From Gemmata massiliana (GTDB taxonomy: Bacteria > Planctomycetota > Planctomycetia > Gemmatales > Gemmataceae): a stretch of 44,175 bases of DNA. Made by a program: the position numbers and the translations under genes. The notes beneath the pieces are model-generated. The model was not told the origin of the DNA and searched no databases. It saw nothing but the letters and a program-made list of their open reading frames with translations. Location: contig HG799466.1 in assembly GCA_000531095.1 (NCBI GenBank), positions 232,715-276,889 of the forward strand. Direction: 5' to 3'. Of this stretch, positions 25,925-33,552 are shown in pieces (the first letter of the stretch is position 1; the number at the start of each line of letters is the position of its first letter).

Positions 25925-26205
25925 GGCTAACCCCTTAGAAACAAAGGACGTGAAGCGGAACCCCGGTCGCGAGGTTACCCGCACAGTGTAACCGACGGAT
26001 CAGGAGCCGTGAACGAGTGACTGATTTTTATTCGCCCGGCCGTTTTAATCCGTTTCGGGCCGTTACGACCCGGAGCGCCCAACGTGTCCGATCGGTCCGA
26101 GCCGCATTTTCGCCCGTATTTTGTGGGCGGATTCAATTCCCTCGAATCCCGGCCCGGGTTCGCGATATCGTATAAGTAACGGACCCGAGACGAGGGGCGC
26201 GAACC

Positions 26206-27447
26206 ATGCGAGACTACGAACTCGACGACCGCTACGACGATGACCGCGACGACCGGCGCCCCCGGCCCAGGCCCCGCGACCGGTACGATCGCCCCGAACC
26301 CGCACGCGGCCCCGCGTGGTACGGAATGTTCCTCCTCATCGGGCTCGCGCTCGGCGCGGTCGGCTTGTGGGGCGGGTCGCACCTCGTGAACAAGTTCCGC
26401 GGCGAGCGCCCGGGGCTCGATCCGAACGCGCAACTCCGCGCCGCGGTACCGGCCGGCCCGCTCGACCCCGAAGAAAGCGAGGCCGTCACACTCTTTGAGA
26501 ACGTCAAGGACTCCGTTGTAAACGTCGACGTGGTGATGGTGAAAAAGGGCCGGTGGGACGAACAATCCACCGAGCTCCAGACCAGCGGCGGTTCGGGCTT
26601 CATCTGGGACACGTCCGGGCGCATCGTGACGAACTACCACGTGGTCGCGGAGGTGCGAAGAAAGCCCAACACGGAGCTGCGCGTGGTCCTCGCGGACCGC
26701 ACCGCGTACAGCGCGGTGCTGCTCGGAACGGCCGAGGACAGTGACCTCGCGGTCATTCAGATCTCGGCCCCGAAGGACAAACTGAAGCCCATCACGGTCG
26801 GCACGTCGAACGACCTGAAAGTGGGCCAAAAAGCCTACGCGATCGGTAACCCGTTCGGGCTGAGCCTGACCATGACGAAGGGGCTGATTAGCTCGCTGAA
26901 CCGCATCATCGAGTCGCCGAGCGGGATCAAGATCCCGAAGGTGATTCAGACGGACGCGGCCATCAACCCCGGGAACAGCGGCGGCCCGTTGCTCGACAAA
27001 ACGGGGCGACTGATCGGCGTGAACACCTCGATCGCGACCCCCAACGGGGGGAACGTGGGCATCGGGTTCTCGATCCCGGTCGACACCGTGAACCGCGTGG
27101 TGACCGAACTGATCCAGTCGGGGCGCTCGCTCCGGCCGGACCTGGGCGTGAAGTTGTTCGACGAGCGCCGGCTGCGCCAGGCCCGTTACGACCGCGGCGT
27201 CATGATCGAGCGACTCGTCCCGAAAGGGGCGGCCGAGAGCGCGGGGCTGCGCGGGTGCAGCTTCAACCCGCGCGGGGTCGTCACTCAACCCGGCGACCTC
27301 ATCACCGCCATCAACGGGCAGACCATCGACAACGTCGAGGACTACGAGCGCGTCGTGCGCGACCTGCAACCGGGCACCACGGCCACTGTAAAGATTCAGC
27401 GCTACCCGAACGAACTCGAAATCCCCGTCACCGTCGGCGGGGTATGA
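26206..27447 (+). CDS. Membrane-anchored HtrA/DegP-type serine protease with PDZ domain
   Basis: An S1C-family serine protease of 413 residues. The first 35 residues are very Asp/Arg-rich and lie in the cytoplasm. One membrane helix (WYGMFLLIGLALGAVGLWGG, about 38-58) follows, then the trypsin-like domain with the triad His145 (VTNYHVV), Asp180 (DSDLAVI) and Ser258 (NPGNSGGPLL), and a C-terminal PDZ domain from about residue 310 (GDLITAINGQTIDN). Such proteins cleave or guard misfolded proteins outside the cytoplasmic membrane. Only one PDZ domain is present, as in DegS-like proteases, so it could be a signalling protease for an envelope stress response. The start has GAGGGG upstream and a TATAAG box at 26171-26176. 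Confidence 0.95.
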   Translation: MRDYELDDRYDDDRDDRRPRPRPRDRYDRPEPARGPAWYGMFLLIGLALGAVGLWGGSHLVNKFRGERPGLDPNAQLRAAVPAGPLDPEESEAVTLFENVKDSVVNVDVVMVKKGRWDEQSTELQTSGGSGFIWDTSGRIVTNYHVVAEVRRKPNTELRVVLADRTAYSAVLLGTAEDSDLAVIQISAPKDKLKPITVGTSNDLKVGQKAYAIGNPFGLSLTMTKGLISSLNRIIESPSGIKIPKVIQTDAAINPGNSGGPLLDKTGRLIGVNTSIATPNGGNVGIGFSIPVDTVNRVVTELIQSGRSLRPDLGVKLFDERRLRQARYDRGVMIERLVPKGAAESAGLRGCSFNPRGVVTQPGDLITAINGQTIDNVEDYERVVRDLQPGTTATVKIQRYPNELEIPVTVGGV

Positions 27448-27531
27448 CGGCAGCCGAACGGTACTCGACCGGCCCGTGTGCCACCGAGTGAGCGGTTCCG
27501 CACACGCGATGTGCGACATCTCACCAGCGGT

Positions 27532-27807
27532 TCACGCCGGCCGATCGCCCGGCCCCGCGAATAACTCGCGTGTTTCTTGCGACGGACAAACCGGGACCAC
27601 TTCGAACTCGACCAGATCCCGCCACTGCAAAATCCACTGCATCAGCAGTCGAGCGTCGGCACAGTCCATCAACTGAAAACAGCGATCGAAATTGACTTCG
27701 ATCCAACTGTTCACGAACCGCAGCCCGTCGGGGAGCGAGCGCCCCGATTCGCGGATCCGCTGGTAGATGGGCACGGGATCGCGATTCTTGAAACGTTCGA
27801 CGATCAT
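27532..27807 (-). CDS. DUF3303-family small protein
   Basis: The protein has 91 residues: MIVERFKNRDPVPIYQRIRE at the start, then GLRFVNSWIEVNFDRCFQLMDC, ADARLLMQWILQW and DLVEFEVVPV, matching the DUF3303 pattern of a small ferredoxin-like fold. The family has no assigned function. No ribosome binding site is clear before the ATG, and the gene converges on the HtrA gene. Confidence 0.8.
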   Translation of the reverse strand: MIVERFKNRDPVPIYQRIRESGRSLPDGLRFVNSWIEVNFDRCFQLMDCADARLLMQWILQWRDLVEFEVVPVCPSQETRELFAGPGDRPA

Positions 27808-27864
27808 GAACTACATCGGGCGCCCTCTCGAAACCAAGCCCAGCGGCACGATTCCTGCTTTCGC

Positions 27865-28260
27865 TCAGCGGTCTAACCCGTAAGCCTCGCGCTCGAACCG
27901 GTTGTCGAAGTAGAAGTGCCCCCCGCGCCGCCACGCCAAGAAGCTGGACAGCAGGTAGGCCGGGACGATGAACGCCCCCCAGCGCTCGCACTGGCGCACG
28001 TGAACGTGCTCGTGGTCGCGCGAGTGGTCGAGGCACTCGCGGTCCTGGCCCAAGATGATGTGCCCCAGACACATGGCCGAAGCCTTGATCGCCAGACACC
28101 GGAGCAGGAAGAACCGGGCGAACCCGCCGTAAACTTCCAGCGCGCCGCGCTCCACGCGCACGCGGCCACCCGTAACGAGCGTGAGCGGAACGACCGGCAC
28201 CCCCAACAGGGTTACAGGAAGCGCCCACAAGTAGCGGAACGGGAGCATTAAAAGCCGCAT
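27865..28260 (-). CDS. Small membrane protein with HEHVH motif
   Basis: The protein has 131 residues with a hydrophobic N-terminal helix (LWALPVTLLGVPVVPLTLV) and a second hydrophobic stretch (GAFIVPAYLLSSFLAW). Between them is HSRDHEHVHVRQCERWG, which contains HExxH (HEHVH), and the end is FEREAYGLDR. Short proteins with this HEHVHVRQxERWG core occur in many bacteria. The motif would fit a metal site or a minimal membrane metalloprotease, but activity is unproven. ATG 28260 has GAGG 8 bases upstream. It is transcribed away from the kinase gene at 28619. Confidence 0.8.
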   Translation of the reverse strand: MRLLMLPFRYLWALPVTLLGVPVVPLTLVTGGRVRVERGALEVYGGFARFFLLRCLAIKASAMCLGHIILGQDRECLDHSRDHEHVHVRQCERWGAFIVPAYLLSSFLAWRRGGHFYFDNRFEREAYGLDR

Positions 28261-28618
28261 CACGGGCGCCTCGCGTTCGCGAATTCGTTGTCGGTAGCCG
28301 CGACCGCGATTACGGAGCGGCCACTTATGAGAGATTCGACACCCGCTCGGGGGAATATCGTCGATTCACTGACGATGACGATGAGATTATTATGAGTTTC
28401 ACCTAGGCTATTCTCATGCCTCGGCACGAGAACTCGTTGCGGGCGCGATTTCGGGCGTCAGTACCGACATCAAATTACCAAAACAATTGTTGTTCGGTCG
28501 CAATTCCCGCCCCACACGAGAACGCGGGAATACCCTAGGAAATCCGTGAGAATCCGTCCTACAGTTCCCAGCGAACCGTTTAACGGTCCCTCCTGCTCCG
28601 CTGCCGAGCTATTGCCCA
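28261..28618. other. Intergenic region between divergent genes
   Basis: No coding frame is convincing. The region holds a promoter candidate (28365-28393), short GACGAT repeats at 28371-28383 and a lower-GC stretch; nothing else stands out. Confidence 0.5.
28365..28393 (+). promoter_or_regulatory. Possible sigma70-type promoter for the kinase-WD40 gene
   Basis: TTCACT (28365-28370) and TATTAT (28388-28393) are 17 bases apart, giving 4/6 and 5/6 matches to the consensus. The gene starts about 225 bases downstream, so the leader would be long. This is a visual match only. Confidence 0.3.
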
Positions 28619-31336
28619 ATGGCCGCGCCCATGACCACTCCCGATTTCCTCGATCTGGTTCGCGCGAGTGGCCTCCTCGACGAAGGCACCCTCGACCGCG
28701 TCGCCGGTGAGTTCCCGGCGGAACCGGTCGCGTGCGCGGAGAAACTCGTCAGCGCCGCGGTCCTCACCCCGTTCCAGGCGAAGCAGCTCCTCGCGGGGCG
28801 CGTGCGCGGGCTCGCGCTGGGCCAGTACCGGGTGCTCGGCCCGCTCGGAAAGGGCGGGATGGGCATCGTGTACCTCGCGGAACACGTCGATCTCGGGCGC
28901 AAGGTCGCGATCAAGGTTCTGAACGAGGAACAGGCCCGCGAGAAACTGGGGCTGGAGCGCTTCTTCCGCGAGGCCCGTGCGGTCGCGGCCCTCGACCACC
29001 CGAACATCGTCCGGCTCCACGACATCACCCAGGCGGGCGGGACGTACTTTTTGGTCATGGAGTTCGTGGACGGGGTCGACCTCCAGGCGCTCCTCGACCA
29101 GTCCGGTCCTCTGCTCCCCGAGCGGGCCGCGAACTACATCGCTCAGGCCGCGGCCGGGCTGCGGCACGCCCATAGCAAGGGGTTCGTCCACCGCGACATC
29201 AAACCCGCGAACTTGATCCTGGCCGGGGACGGCGCCGTGAAGGTGCTCGACATGGGACTCGCGCGGTCCCTCGGTAGCCCCGGGGACGCGCTCACCGCCA
29301 CCCTGGACGAAGACGTCATCGTCGGGACCGCGGACTACCTCTCCCCGGAACAGGCCCTCAACGCGCACCTCGACGCCCGGAGCGACATTTACAGCCTGGG
29401 GGCGACGCTCTTCGCGCTGCTCACCGGGCGCGCGCCGTTCCAGGGCTCGACCGCACAAAAAGTGGCCCAGCACCAACTGGCCGCGACCCCGGACGTGCGG
29501 AAGGCCCGCCCCGACGTCGCGCCCGGGCTGGCGGCCGTCGCCGCGCGCATGATGGCGAAGCTCCCGCGCGACCGGTACCAGTCGGCGCACGAGGTGATTC
29601 TCGCCCTCATGCCGTGGCTCCCGTCCGATGTGTCGAGCGGGATCATGCTCGCGCTCCGGTCCAACAACACGACGTCCGTGAGCCTCGCCGCCCTTCAACT
29701 GCGGCGCACGAAGTTCCAGCGCCTCCTGCGCTCGCGCGGGCTCCGGCGCGCCGCCTGGTGCGCCCCGGTCCTCGTCGCCGGGCTGCTGTACGCGGTCCTG
29801 GGCGGGGCGAAATCGGCCCACCCACAAACCGGCGACGAACCCCGGCTCCCGCTCGCGCCCGAGTCCCTGGTGCTGTCCGGGCACAGTTCACCGGTAAACG
29901 ACATCGTCCTCTCGCCGGACGGCACCCGGTGCGCGTCCATCGATTGGGACGGGAAACTGTTCATCTGGGACGCGAAGACGGGCGCGCGGCTCCACGCCCC
30001 CGCGACGCGCCCCGGCGCCCGCGGCCTGGTGTGCGCGACCACCCCGAACGGGCGCCACCTCCTGGTGGCCGGGGAGCGCATGCCGATCATGGCCTTCGAC
30101 TGGGAAACGGGGCGCGAGGCCCGCGTGTACCAGTCCCACGAGAAGGCGACGTGGGGGCTCGCGGTGTCGCCCGACAGCGAGTACCTGCTGACCTGCGGGG
30201 GCGACGGAGCGGTGGTTCTGCGGAACCTGATTACCGGCGACGAGGTCCGGCGCTTCGAGCACGCGGCCAAACAGGTGTGGGCCGTCGCGTTCTCGCCGGA
30301 CGGGACGAAGTTCGCCGCCGGATTCGGTGAGAATATACGACCCGAAGAATCGAACATTATCAAAGTGTGGGCGACGGCCGACGGGAGCGAACTGAACCGG
30401 TTGACGGGCCACACGAGCGAGGTCCGGGCGGTCGAGTTCCGCCCGGACGGTCAGGTGCTCGCCTCGGGCGGGTTCGACGGCACCATTCGCCTGTGGAACC
30501 TGAAGGCCGGTACCGAGATCCGCACGATCGACGCGCACGAGGGCATCGTCGAGCGCGTCCGCTTCTTACCCGACGGCCGGCGCATGCTGACGTGCGGCGG
30601 CCCGATGCAGGACGTCAAACCGAACAACGAGGGCGGGACCGTCAAAATCTGGGACACCCTGACCGGCCGGGAACTCACGTGCTGGCGCGGGGAGGGGTGG
30701 ACCGATCTGATCAGCATCGTGGCCGCCCGGGACGGCCGGTCCGCGGCGGCCGGCGGGCGCGACCGCAACGTGCGCGTCTGGCCCCTCCCCCCGGCCCCAA
30801 CGGACCCGCTGATTTACAGCTTCCAGTTGCCCACCAGCGCCGTGTTCCGGTCCACGTTCCGCGACGGTGACCACAGCGACCCGCGCGTGCGGGAACAGAT
30901 CGGGCGGGGCATTTACCTGCACTGCTGGAAGCGCGAGTCGGTGGCCGAGTTCCAGGGCGAGGTGACCGAGGCGCGCCCGTGGATCGGTGTCACGAACCTC
31001 AACGACGAAGTGTCCAGCCAGGTACTGTTCCAGTTCGACGAGGGGTTGAACCTGCCCGTCCTGCCCGGGAAGCGGTACCGGGTGTACGTCGAGTACCGGA
31101 CGATGAACGACGCCCAGGGCGTCGTGCAGATCCGGAACCCGCGCGGCGACGAATACACCTCCCTTGCGGAAGCCCGACTGGAGGGGACCGACGGCAAGTG
31201 GAAGACGATCTGTATGACCTTCCAGCGCCCGAACGGCGGGAAGATCGACGTGTGCGTCGTCAACAACGCGGTGGGCGAGGGGAACCAACTCGCGGTCCGA
31301 ACGGTCGAGGTGCTCGAAGCCGAACCGGTGAAGTGA
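28619..31336 (+). CDS. Ser/Thr protein kinase with WD40 propeller and C-terminal beta-sandwich
   Basis: The protein has 905 residues. A short helical N-terminal domain (FLDLVRASGLLDEGTLDRV, LTPFQAKQLLAGR) typical of planctomycete kinases leads into the kinase: GKGGMGIVYLAEH, VAIKV (Lys99), VHRDIKPANLI, a DMG in place of DFG (VKVLDMGLA), and GTADYLSPEQ. A membrane helix at about 377-395 is followed by six WD40-type repeats (LSGHSSPVNDIVLSPDG, LTGHTSEVRAVEFRPDG and others) and a beta-sandwich of about 170 residues (KRYRVYVEYRTMND, GTDGKWKTICMTFQRP) resembling carbohydrate-binding modules. Kinase inside, sensor outside, is the likely layout. The ribosome binding site is weak; a second ATG lies at residue 5. 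DMG variants can still be active. Confidence 0.93.
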   Translation: MAAPMTTPDFLDLVRASGLLDEGTLDRVAGEFPAEPVACAEKLVSAAVLTPFQAKQLLAGRVRGLALGQYRVLGPLGKGGMGIVYLAEHVDLGRKVAIKVLNEEQAREKLGLERFFREARAVAALDHPNIVRLHDITQAGGTYFLVMEFVDGVDLQALLDQSGPLLPERAANYIAQAAAGLRHAHSKGFVHRDIKPANLILAGDGAVKVLDMGLARSLGSPGDALTATLDEDVIVGTADYLSPEQALNAHLDARSDIYSLGATLFALLTGRAPFQGSTAQKVAQHQLAATPDVRKARPDVAPGLAAVAARMMAKLPRDRYQSAHEVILALMPWLPSDVSSGIMLALRSNNTTSVSLAALQLRRTKFQRLLRSRGLRRAAWCAPVLVAGLLYAVLGGAKSAHPQTGDEPRLPLAPESLVLSGHSSPVNDIVLSPDGTRCASIDWDGKLFIWDAKTGARLHAPATRPGARGLVCATTPNGRHLLVAGERMPIMAFDWETGREARVYQSHEKATWGLAVSPDSEYLLTCGGDGAVVLRNLITGDEVRRFEHAAKQVWAVAFSPDGTKFAAGFGENIRPEESNIIKVWATADGSELNRLTGHTSEVRAVEFRPDGQVLASGGFDGTIRLWNLKAGTEIRTIDAHEGIVERVRFLPDGRRMLTCGGPMQDVKPNNEGGTVKIWDTLTGRELTCWRGEGWTDLISIVAARDGRSAAAGGRDRNVRVWPLPPAPTDPLIYSFQLPTSAVFRSTFRDGDHSDPRVREQIGRGIYLHCWKRESVAEFQGEVTEARPWIGVTNLNDEVSSQVLFQFDEGLNLPVLPGKRYRVYVEYRTMNDAQGVVQIRNPRGDEYTSLAEARLEGTDGKWKTICMTFQRPNGGKIDVCVVNNAVGEGNQLAVRTVEVLEAEPVK

Positions 31337-31385
31337 AGCGGGTCAGTGTGGAAGCACTACCCGTGCCTCACTTTGTTTGTAGCCC

Positions 31386-31468
31386 GATTGTTGGCGAACC
31401 CCGCCCGCAAGGGCGATTGTTGGTGAAGGACGACCCGCCGCCCTTGCGGGCGGGGTTCACCAACAATC
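31386..31468. repeat. REP-like palindromic intergenic element, copy C
   Basis: The arms 31386-31414 and 31440-31468 are 29-base inverted copies with one mismatch and a 25-base loop. The loop begins with a third partial copy of the arm start (GATTGTTGGTGAA). It lies between convergent genes and may act as a two-way transcript end. Confidence 0.88.
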
Positions 31469-31504
31469 GCGCCACCCGGCTGGCCCACGGACCATTGGCG
31501 TTCG

Positions 31505-32341
31505 TTACTTCTTCTCTTTTTCTTTCACGGTCCACAGGTGAAGGACGTAATCTTCGCCGTCCGCGCCCTTCACGGTTACCGTTCGGTCCGGTTTCCAGTC
31601 GCCCAATTTGAACCGGTGCGACACGACCCGGGCGCCGGGTTTGAGTAGTTTCTGAAGCACGGGACTCATCCGCGCCCCTAGGTCGTCGCCGATGTAAACG
31701 AGGACCACGGTCGCTTCCGCGGCGCCGGCCATGTCCTTCTCGTTGAGAATGTCGCCCTCGGTGATAACGACCCGGTCCGCGACGCCCTCGGCCTTCGCCT
31801 TCGTCTTCGCTTCGGCCACCATCTTCGGATCGATGTCGATCCCGATCCCCTTCTTGGCCCCGAGTTCCTTCACCGGGCGGATGAGCATGACCGCGTCGCC
31901 GCACCCCGGATCGAAGATCACGTCGTTCTTCCCGATCTTGGCAAGCTTGGCCATCTCGTCCACGATGTCCACCGGGGTCGGCACCCAGCGGACGACGATC
32001 TTGTCCAGCTTCTTGTCCTCGGTCGTGAGGTCGATCTTCGCCGCGTCGCCGGCCTTGACCTTGATCTCGCGCGGTCTGGTGATCTTCGTATAGTTGTTCG
32101 GCTCGATCAGCGCTTCGATCTTGAACGTGTATTCCTTGCCGGCTTCGAGGGCCGGCGTAGTGAACGTCCGGGTGACCCCGGTCCCGATGACCTCGTCCCC
32201 GTCCACCTTGACGACCGTCTCCTTGTACCCCCGGTCCGGAACCGTGATGGTGATCGTGGCCGGCTTCTTCTCCTGGGCACATGCCACCCCGATCAGGGTG
32301 GCGACGACGAACCCGACAGCCCCGACGCGCACCGTTCTCAT
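31505..32341 (-). CDS. Exported TIGR03000-domain protein fused to a SAM-dependent methyltransferase
   Basis: The protein has 278 residues with a signal peptide (MRTVRVGAVGFVVATLIGVACA). Residues about 28-105 form a TIGR03000 domain, known mainly from planctomycetes: TITVPDRGYKETVVKVDG, VTRTFTTPALEAGKEYTF. From about 118 a class I methyltransferase begins: VPTPVDIVDEMAKLAKIG, motif I VIFDPGCGDAVML, motif II GIGIDIDPKMV and VVLVYIGDDLG. In relatives the loop reads DLGCGDG, so DPGCGDA is slightly altered. An exported methyltransferase would lack SAM outside the cytoplasm, so either the signal is not used, the enzyme is inactive, or it works before export. It ends just beside the palindrome copy C. 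Confidence 0.87.
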   Translation of the reverse strand: MRTVRVGAVGFVVATLIGVACAQEKKPATITITVPDRGYKETVVKVDGDEVIGTGVTRTFTTPALEAGKEYTFKIEALIEPNNYTKITRPREIKVKAGDAAKIDLTTEDKKLDKIVVRWVPTPVDIVDEMAKLAKIGKNDVIFDPGCGDAVMLIRPVKELGAKKGIGIDIDPKMVAEAKTKAKAEGVADRVVITEGDILNEKDMAGAAEATVVLVYIGDDLGARMSPVLQKLLKPGARVVSHRFKLGDWKPDRTVTVKGADGEDYVLHLWTVKEKEKK

Positions 32342-32400
32342 GACGCGATCCCTCCCGATGTGAACGCGACAAGCCCCTTCGCCTTCATACGGACCGGCCC

Positions 32401-32449
32401 CGACGGAGCCAGACCCGGTGAGCGGAGCGCACCGGGTCTGGCTCCGTCG
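32401..32449. repeat. Perfect 20-bp inverted repeat
   Basis: Arms 32401-32420 and 32430-32449 are perfectly complementary over 20 bases with a 9-base loop (AGCGGAGCG). It lies between the SPFH and methyltransferase genes. No T-run follows on either strand, so it is not a standard terminator, and its sequence is unrelated to copies A-C. Confidence 0.85.
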
Positions 32450-32458
32450 GAACGGGGC

Positions 32459-33310
32459 TCACTCGTCGGTGTGCCCGTTGGCGACCGCCTCTTTAAAATC
32501 GAGGTAGATGCGGGCGTTCGCGTTGCGGGCCAGGTCGCGCAGCGCGCCGAGTTCCTCCAGGCGCATCAGCGACGGGTGCGCCGCGAACGCGGCCGAAGCC
32601 TTGCTCCGCTCCTCGACCGCAAGACGCTCGGCCTGCACCTTCAGCCGGGTGGCCTCGGCATCGGCTTCTGCTCGCACGCGCACGCCCTCGGCATCGGCCG
32701 CGGCTTGCACGCGGGCCGCGTCGGCCTTCGTCTGCGCGTCGATTCGCTGCACCTCGGACCGGGTTCGGGCCTCGACGAGTTGCGCCTGACTGGTCCGCTC
32801 GGCCGCGAGCACCTTGTTCATGATCTCCTGGAGGTTGCCCGGGAACACGAGATCTTTGACGTCCGCCCGCGCGATGGCGACGCCGTAGCCCGTGGCGGCC
32901 TCTTTCACCTCGCGCAGGATGTCCTCGCTGAGTCGGTGCCGGTTCGTCAAAATGTCTTCGAGCGTCATCGCCGCGAGGCTCCGGCGCGCGGCGAGTTGCA
33001 CGTCGCTGTAGAGCCGGTCCTCGTAGTTCGCGACCGCGTGAACCGCGGCCCGGGGATCGGTGACCGCGAACTGAACGAGGATACTGACGCGGATCGCGAC
33101 CTTGTCGGCGGTCAGGATCTCCTGGCCCTTGATGGTGAGGTCGCGGTTGCGCATGTCCACGATCTGGATCTCGACCCGCGGCGTGCGCCCGAAAATCCGG
33201 GGGCGCGGCAGCTCGTGCCGACCGGCGCCGAGAACTTCGGTGAGCACGCCGTCGACGTACTTCAGACCACGGTGCGTGTCCTTAATAAGAATCTCGTTTT
33301 GAGTGGTCAT
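32459..33310 (-). CDS. SPFH/band-7 (slipin-like) protein without membrane anchor
   Basis: A protein of 283 residues of the SPFH (stomatin/prohibitin) family: VEIQIVDMRNRDLTIKGQEILTADKV, VSILVQFAVTDPRAAV, ARRSLAAMTLEDILTNR and VAIARADVKDLVFP. It is followed by an Ala/Glu/Arg-rich coiled coil (RIDAQTKADAARVQAAADAEGV) and a C-terminal helix. Slipins normally begin with a membrane helix; here the frame starts at MTTQNEILIKDTHRG with none, so it would be a soluble or peripheral scaffold. The ATG has GGAGG upstream. These proteins assemble into oligomers and often organise membrane proteases. Confidence 0.93.
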   Translation of the reverse strand: MTTQNEILIKDTHRGLKYVDGVLTEVLGAGRHELPRPRIFGRTPRVEIQIVDMRNRDLTIKGQEILTADKVAIRVSILVQFAVTDPRAAVHAVANYEDRLYSDVQLAARRSLAAMTLEDILTNRHRLSEDILREVKEAATGYGVAIARADVKDLVFPGNLQEIMNKVLAAERTSQAQLVEARTRSEVQRIDAQTKADAARVQAAADAEGVRVRAEADAEATRLKVQAERLAVEERSKASAAFAAHPSLMRLEELGALRDLARNANARIYLDFKEAVANGHTDE

Positions 33311-33552
33311 GCCCCCTCCGCTGCGTCACGTGTCTTTTGTGCGGGGGGCCGCGAAGGCGACCGAGTTGGTAAATCGGCGGCTATCGATCTGTGAGGTCGG
33401 AGCCGGGTGCCGTTTGACGTCCCGGCGTTCACATAGACCGCTTATACCTGACCGCCTGCGGCCCCTGTTGGAAGAGAGGGAAAGCGTCGGTGAAGGTTCG
33501 CGGCATTCTCGCACCGCACGAATAAAACGTTCGGCGCGTGACTCCACCACTC

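Noticed and set aside
26130..26150. tRNA-like string GGATTCAATTCCCTCGAATCC
   Set aside because: It is only a short 6-bp hairpin; no acceptor stem or other tRNA arms surround it.
25975..27519. Minus-strand open frame of 514 codons over the HtrA gene
   Set aside because: The plus strand encodes a full HtrA triad and PDZ domain, and the minus frame has no recognisable motif.
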